Source: Spirochaetales bacterium
GTDB taxonomy: Bacteria > Spirochaetota > Spirochaetia > Sphaerochaetales > Sphaerochaetaceae
Assembly (NCBI GenBank): GCA_028723145.1
Contig: JAQYFM010000089.1
Span: 1 to 18,470 of the forward strand
DNA length: 18,470 nucleotides
Direction: 5' to 3'
Below, piece by piece: positions 14,004 to 18,470 of this stretch (positions are counted from its first letter, which is position 1; each line of letters starts with the position of its first letter). The position numbers were made by a program, and so were the translations under genes. The notes under the pieces were generated by a model. It did not search any database and was not told the DNA's origin. It saw nothing but the letters and a program-made list of their open reading frames with translations.

Positions 14004-15383
14004 TTATTTATCTTCAGGGGCGGTAATCCCTTTGTGGTTCTGATAACCGCATTTATGACTTCTCCACTTTTTATCTGCTTTTACTGTAAGAGAGTAAAAA
14101 GGATCATCTGTAGTTTTAATGTAGCTATCAAGAAGAGCTCTCATTTCAGCTAAAAGTTTTTCATTTTCTTTAGCAACATTTTTCTTTTCAAATGGATCTT
14201 TGTCTAATAGATATAGCTCTTCACCATTATCTTCTAAATAGCGAATATATTTAACATTACCCCTTCTAATCATCCTTCCTGGTGAAATCGTATAGCCCCA
14301 CTCAGTAAACCATTCTGATGTAACATATTCTCTCTCAGGAAGAGTTCCTTTAGTTACTATTTGAGAAATATCAACACCATCAAGACCTTCAGGTCTTTTA
14401 ATATCAGCAAGAGAAAGTAATGTTGGGAAAAGATCTAATGTAGAGCAAATGCCCTTTGCAATTCCCCTACTCTTAACAAGGGAACCAGAGAATATAAAAG
14501 GTACTCTTGTAACTTCTTCATAAAGTGTAACTTGTTTTGTTACAGATCCACGAGAAGCCATGTTATCACCATGATCTGAAAGTAGAATATAAGTGATATC
14601 ATCTTTAATTGGGGTATGTTCTAAAGAATCAATAATAGAACCGATGTAACGATCAGCAACAGATAAATAGTAGTTATATGCTGCAATATACTCTCTAAAG
14701 TTATCATCACTCCAGCCAACTGTTTGAGATTGTCTTACATGAGAACAACAAAGATACTTTACAGGAGTTGATCTATTTTCTATATCATCAAACTCATAGT
14801 TCTCCGGAAGAGGAGGAAGGGTGCCACTAAATGGCTCATGAGGACCCTTATTCTTTCCTACAAAGCCACATATGTTATGAGGATTTATTAAATCAACAAC
14901 CATACAAAGTGGCTTATCATAGCTATAGGATGAAATAAATTTTAGTGTTTCATCTAAAGTATATTTATCTGCATAGGTGTCCATATTAAATGGAAATCTT
15001 TGATCTTCATCTGGAATTTTTGTCTCTTTTTCTTCTGAACACTCAAAGCCTCTTAATGCGCCACCATCATGTTTTTTACCAAAATGTACAGCCTTATAGC
15101 CCGCTTTCTTAAACTCCTCCCCTAGAGCTGGAAAGGAATCATCTAAAGGAGTGATAGGCCAATTTCTACCATTAGACCATACTCTATTTCTATGGCTGTA
15201 TTGGCCAGACCAAAGCGCAGCACGAGATGGCTGACATAAAGGACAAGGAGAATAAGCTGCTTCAGCAGCAACTCCATTATCACAAAGCTTATCAATATTA
15301 GGAGTATATGAATCTTTCGATCCATATACCTTTAAAGCTCTCCAAGCGAGTTGATCAAGCTGAAAAATGACAAAGTTTTTCAT
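14004..15383 (-). CDS. Sulfatase, Cys-type, cytoplasmic (family S1)
   Basis: The 459-residue enzyme should remove sulfate esters (or N-sulfate) from sugars. The N-terminal LDQ (9-11) provides metal ligands. The activation motif CQPSR (50-54) with RAALWSGQ has Cys50 for conversion to formylglycine. HFGKKH (100-105), NPHN and SDHGDNMASRG (269-279) complete the metal and sulfate site, with the distal Lys283. It has no signal peptide, so it acts on imported substrates and depends on the radical SAM enzyme encoded near 2277-3392. Only 3 nt separate it from the GH88 stop and its own ribosome-binding site is weak, suggesting translational coupling. The sulfate position it attacks cannot be told from the sequence. 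Confidence 0.92.
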   Translation of the reverse strand: MKNFVIFQLDQLAWRALKVYGSKDSYTPNIDKLCDNGVAAEAAYSPCPLCQPSRAALWSGQYSHRNRVWSNGRNWPITPLDDSFPALGEEFKKAGYKAVHFGKKHDGGALRGFECSEEKETKIPDEDQRFPFNMDTYADKYTLDETLKFISSYSYDKPLCMVVDLINPHNICGFVGKNKGPHEPFSGTLPPLPENYEFDDIENRSTPVKYLCCSHVRQSQTVGWSDDNFREYIAAYNYYLSVADRYIGSIIDSLEHTPIKDDITYILLSDHGDNMASRGSVTKQVTLYEEVTRVPFIFSGSLVKSRGIAKGICSTLDLFPTLLSLADIKRPEGLDGVDISQIVTKGTLPEREYVTSEWFTEWGYTISPGRMIRRGNVKYIRYLEDNGEELYLLDKDPFEKKNVAKENEKLLAEMRALLDSYIKTTDDPFYSLTVKADKKWRSHKCGYQNHKGITAPEDK

Positions 15384-15386
15384 ATT

Positions 15387-16553
15387 CTACCAATAAGGCT
15401 CCCAATCCTTAGAAAGGCGAGCTAATGCTTCCATGTAGAAGTAATCGCCCCAAATGTTACATTCATCAACACCTCTATTTTTACATGGGTTGTAAGGACT
15501 CTTTCTTGCATAAGTACCATGTAAGAGTTGTCCATTTGAAGTATATGGATCTTTTACAGCATAGTCGCTTGCTAAAACACCCATAAGACGCTTTGCATCT
15601 TCAATTAGTTTTTCACTCTCATCCTTCTCTGTATACTTAGCAACTTCAAGCATTCCACAAACAGCAATTGCAAGAGCAGATGTATCCTTTGGCTCTGTTG
15701 AAGGATATTTGAAATCAAAATCCCAATATGGAATAATATCCTCTGGAAGATTATCTAAGAAGAATGAAGAAACTCTTCTAAAGATATCAAGGTATTCAGG
15801 CTTTCTTAAATACTTATAAGCAAGAGCAGAACCATAAATGCCCCAAGCCTGACCACGAGCCCAAGCAGAACCATCTCTATAACCTTGGAATGTAACACCC
15901 TTTAAAGGCTTTCCAGTATTAATATCAAAGAAATATGTATGGTAGGTTGAATTATCAGGTCTAACTACACACTTCATTGCAGTCTCTAAATGCCTATCTG
16001 CAACTCTCTTATAGCTTTCATCTCCTGTTTCCTCTGTTGCCCAATATAAAAGTGGGATATTAAGTAAACAGTCAATGATAAGACGATAGTTATCAGCAGC
16101 ACCATAGTCTCCCCAAGCTTGGATAAAGCCACCTTTTTCCTGGAATCTTGACTTAAGATTATCTGCTGCAAGTAATGCAGCTTTTTTACCTTTTTCTGAG
16201 CCTGTTAGTTTATATGCAGCAACACATGATGGAGAGTATAAAAATCCCATATCATGGTGGTTAACATCTATTTTGTTAATAATTCTATTTAAGAAGGAAT
16301 CAACTTGAATTAAAGCAGAATCCTTAAATCTTGTATTTCCAGAAAGCTCGTAAGCAAGCCAAATCTCACCAGTCCAGAAACCAGTTGTCCATTCAACATT
16401 CTCTGTTGCAGGATAAAATCCATTAACACTATGAGAATACTTAAACTTATAAGTATAGTCTTTTAATGAGCTCTCTGTTTGCTTAACAGCATAGCCAATA
16501 GCACTTTCTAAATTCTTACCTTCTAAAGGCTTTACACCATCATAAACTCTCAC
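15387..16553 (-). CDS. GH88 unsaturated glucuronyl hydrolase
   Basis: This 388-residue enzyme hydrates the 4,5-double bond of the unsaturated uronic acid on disaccharides made by polysaccharide lyases, which releases the sugar. It has the (alpha/alpha)6 barrel pattern with VEWTTGFWTGEIWLAYELSG (53-72). The two acids expected from Bacillus UGL are present: Asp101 in NHHDMGFLY and catalytic Asp161 in LIIDCLLNIPLLYWA. RDGSAWARGQAWGIYG (226-241) is also characteristic. It has no signal peptide, so it is cytoplasmic, as in other importers of unsaturated disaccharides. The start is GTG 16553, with GGGGAGG five nt upstream inside the end of the preceding sulfatase gene; the two genes are 2 nt apart. 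Flanking sulfatases point to sulfated glycosaminoglycan disaccharides (chondroitin or heparan type) as substrate. Confidence 0.93.
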   Translation of the reverse strand: MRVYDGVKPLEGKNLESAIGYAVKQTESSLKDYTYKFKYSHSVNGFYPATENVEWTTGFWTGEIWLAYELSGNTRFKDSALIQVDSFLNRIINKIDVNHHDMGFLYSPSCVAAYKLTGSEKGKKAALLAADNLKSRFQEKGGFIQAWGDYGAADNYRLIIDCLLNIPLLYWATEETGDESYKRVADRHLETAMKCVVRPDNSTYHTYFFDINTGKPLKGVTFQGYRDGSAWARGQAWGIYGSALAYKYLRKPEYLDIFRRVSSFFLDNLPEDIIPYWDFDFKYPSTEPKDTSALAIAVCGMLEVAKYTEKDESEKLIEDAKRLMGVLASDYAVKDPYTSNGQLLHGTYARKSPYNPCKNRGVDECNIWGDYFYMEALARLSKDWEPYW

Positions 16554-16555
16554 AA

Positions 16556-17923
16556 TTACCTCCCCAAAAGAAAGTTATCATGACTCTTTTCTAACTCCTG
16601 TTTTAATAAAAGGTCATATTTGATAGCTTCTTCATCACACTTATCTAATTTTTTTCCATTTAATTGATATGGATCATTTATATTGTCAAAGATAAATCTC
16701 TTCTGTTCTTCACCTGGTGAAATACCATTATCAACAACATAGGTATATCTTTCATCTCTTATTGCACGCCAACCAAAGGCTCTATTATCAAGACCTTGTT
16801 CTAAGAATGGGTTAACTAGCTCTGGCATACCAGGAATCATTAAATGCTCAGAAAAACTTCGAACCTTTTGGCCTCCATTTATTGCAGCTAAATGACTCTT
16901 TCCTTCAACACTCTCAGGGCATGGAATTCCCATCATATCTAAGATAGTTGGCATATGGTCTTCACTTGTTAAAATTCCATCATAACTTTTTTTACCAATA
17001 GCTGAATCATGAATTACTAATGGAATTCTAACAGATTCTTCATAGTAAATATTCTTTCCATATAAACCATGAGAGCCCATGCAATCTCCATGATCGGCAG
17101 AAAGAACTACAATAGTATTATCATAAAGATTTTTTTCCTTTAAATAATCAATTAATCTTTTAAACTGCTCATCAAGACCAGTAATAGCAGCATAGTACTC
17201 TCTCCACTTTAGTCTATACTCAGGATTATTTTTCATCTCCTCTGGTACATTTTCTCTAAATACAATGCTCTCTTCTGGGTACATATCTAAAAGTCTTTGA
17301 GGAACCTTATCATATGGAGGATGTGGAGGATTCCAAGAGATAAATAGAGAAAATGGTTTATCTTTTGGTCTTGATTCAAAGAATTCGATTGCTTTATCTG
17401 TCTCGTGCTCTGGAGACCATTTATCAATGGTAATCATTTCATCACTATCTTGCCAATAATGAGGCTGAGTATGATTATCATAAGCACCATAAGAGTACCA
17501 ATAATCAATATTGTGTCTTCTTTCGCCCATTGGAGTATAAGCATCCCAATTAGCAGCTCCTGATTTTGGATGCTTTGAAAAATTCATCTCTGAAGAATCA
17601 AGATGCCACTTACCAATATAACCATTGTAATAACCATTTTCATGAAGCACATCACTTATTGTTGTTTCATTGCTTTCAAGGTGAATATGGTCACGAATTC
17701 CAATCTTACAATTAGTCCAAAATCCTAAATTTAGTGGATGCTTTCCTGTTAATAGAGCTGCCCGGTGTGGTGAGCACAATGGATAAGTGCTCACCGCCTG
17801 AGAGCAGAAAAGGGATGAAGCGGCAAAATCATCCATATAGGGGGTGTATACAGGATCCTCTTTTGAAAATCCATAGGCATGATAGCGCCACTGATCAGCA
17901 AAGACGTAAACTAGATTCTTCAT
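16556..17923 (-). CDS. Sulfatase, Cys-type with CSPHR motif, cytoplasmic (family S1)
   Basis: From the start chosen here, the 455-residue enzyme has ADQWRYHAYG (9-18, metal ligands) and CSPHRAALLTGKHP (50-63), with Cys50 for formylglycine formation. GKWHLD (104-109), NPPHPPY (198-204) and ADHGDCMGSHGLYGK (276-290) complete the active site. The motif has His where most sulfatases have Ser (CxPSR), but Cys, Pro and Arg are kept. A start at 17962 would add 13 residues, but that stretch overlaps an intercistronic hairpin. ATG 17923 has AGGAG at 17931-17935 with 7 nt spacing and gives MKNLVYVFADQ, as in the sister sulfatase. No signal peptide. It is followed 2 nt later by GH88. The two sulfatases are clearly different subfamilies, suggesting different sulfate positions; which ones is not determined. 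Confidence 0.92.
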   Translation of the reverse strand: MKNLVYVFADQWRYHAYGFSKEDPVYTPYMDDFAASSLFCSQAVSTYPLCSPHRAALLTGKHPLNLGFWTNCKIGIRDHIHLESNETTISDVLHENGYYNGYIGKWHLDSSEMNFSKHPKSGAANWDAYTPMGERRHNIDYWYSYGAYDNHTQPHYWQDSDEMITIDKWSPEHETDKAIEFFESRPKDKPFSLFISWNPPHPPYDKVPQRLLDMYPEESIVFRENVPEEMKNNPEYRLKWREYYAAITGLDEQFKRLIDYLKEKNLYDNTIVVLSADHGDCMGSHGLYGKNIYYEESVRIPLVIHDSAIGKKSYDGILTSEDHMPTILDMMGIPCPESVEGKSHLAAINGGQKVRSFSEHLMIPGMPELVNPFLEQGLDNRAFGWRAIRDERYTYVVDNGISPGEEQKRFIFDNINDPYQLNGKKLDKCDEEAIKYDLLLKQELEKSHDNFLLGR

Positions 17924-17942
17924 TCCTTTTCTCCTTTCAGGG

Positions 17943-17964
17943 ATGTGGGGGAAAGCCCCCACAT
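17943..17964 (-). other. GC-rich intercistronic hairpin after the LplA-type binding protein gene
   Basis: ATGTGGGGG (17943-17951) pairs perfectly with CCCCCACAT (17956-17964) around a 4-nt loop, 9 nt after the stop of the binding protein gene. No T-run follows on the minus strand, and the sulfatase ribosome-binding site comes 8 nt later. It parallels the hairpin at 11733-11756, so it probably sets a high binding-protein to enzyme ratio. Confidence 0.7.
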
Positions 17965-17973
17965 CATTAATTA

Positions 17974-18470
17974 TTATTTACCTGCGCTCATGTAGTAGTC
18001 ATAAGCTTTCTGGTTGATAGCAATTGCTTCATCAATACCTCTTGAGTGGAGTTCACTAATAAACTTATCGTAATCAGCTTCAAAATCAGCTGTACCGATA
18101 ATCCATGACTGGAACTTCTCTTCAACATATGGCTTGATGTTATTCATAATTCTCTTATAGCGAGCTTCATCATCTGGCTGATACTTCATATCAAGCTCAC
18201 CATCTGAGTAAGGTGGCTGATCAGAAAGGAACCACTCTGGATGACCTTCATAGAGTTCACTTGCTGCGAAGCCCCACTTGTTCATACTTGCAAGCTCATA
18301 ACCACCATCCTGGTTGAAACCTACACGATAGAGAGCACCAATTGATCTGAGGTAACCAACTACAGACTGTGAACCATGGAGAACTGAATCATAGAATTTC
18401 TTATTACCATTTTCATCAACATAGTATTCTTCACCTTCAATACCCCAGTTCATGAGAGCAGAACCTGCCT
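17974..18470 (-). CDS. LplA-type extracellular solute-binding protein, C-terminal part, runs off window
   Basis: The frame is open through the right edge, so about 165 residues of the C-terminal third are present. MNWGIEGEEYYVDENGNKKF (the Met is internal, preceded in frame by AGSAL) and the closing RGIDEAIAINQKAYDYYMSAGK match the LplA-type binding proteins of about 500-550 residues that work with LplB/LplC-type permeases. Proteins of this type bind unsaturated glycosaminoglycan disaccharides in Streptobacillus moniliformis, as I recall, which suits the sulfatase and GH88 genes directly downstream. The signal peptide and the partner permeases would lie beyond the window, upstream in this operon. 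Family likely; ligand inferred from context. Confidence 0.8.
   Translation of the reverse strand, partial: AGSALMNWGIEGEEYYVDENGNKKFYDSVLHGSQSVVGYLRSIGALYRVGFNQDGGYELASMNKWGFAASELYEGHPEWFLSDQPPYSDGELDMKYQPDDEARYKRIMNNIKPYVEEKFQSWIIGTADFEADYDKFISELHSRGIDEAIAINQKAYDYYMSAGK

Overview
The window is AT-rich and densely coded, mostly on the minus strand. It looks like an accessory carbohydrate-use locus from a host-associated anaerobe. A Treponema-like or Sphaerochaeta-like spirochaete is my best guess. The clues are the solute-binding protein leader ending VFAQGAAE, the low GC, the M30-like lipoprotein protease and the anaerobic-type sulfatase activator. An anaerobic Firmicute cannot be excluded. 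No rRNA, tRNA or CRISPR array was seen.

Layout from the left: (1) 1-557 minus, the N-terminal part of an IS200/IS605-type TnpB that runs off the window, with a promoter at 679-706. (2) 558-948, a gene-free stretch with a perfect 10-bp palindrome, four 23-bp repeat units and the terminator of the next operon. (3) 949-4523 minus, a sugar 1-kinase-like protein, then a strong terminator-like hairpin, then an anaerobic sulfatase-maturating radical SAM enzyme overlapping by 4 nt with an M30-like zinc-protease lipoprotein. (4) 4608-5891 plus, a Gfo/Idh/MocA oxidoreductase, the only plus-strand gene, divergent from the kinase. (5) 5881-13048 minus, an operon for a sugar solute-binding protein, two ABC permeases, a trans-sulfuration-type PLP enzyme and a GH38 alpha-mannosidase. 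(6) 13175-18470 minus, an operon for an LplA-type solute-binding protein (partial), sulfatase, GH88 unsaturated glucuronyl hydrolase, second sulfatase and a discoidin-like protein, closed by a clear terminator at 13136-13165.

How the genes fit together (inference): GH88 acts on unsaturated uronic acid disaccharides released by polysaccharide lyases from glycosaminoglycans. With two cytoplasmic Cys-type sulfatases, an importer protein and the activating enzyme for Cys-type sulfatases, the right half reads as intracellular breakdown of sulfated glycosaminoglycan fragments. The kinase, resembling N-acetylhexosamine 1-kinases, could take the freed amino sugar. GH38 and the second importer suggest mannose-containing host glycans are used in parallel. 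No polysaccharide lyase, ABC ATPase or dedicated regulator is in the window, so these must lie elsewhere.

Several starts were revised from ribosome-binding-site positions: the radical SAM gene (TTG at 3392), the upstream permease (GTG at 11708), the discoidin-like gene (ATG at 13951) and the right-hand sulfatase (ATG at 17923).
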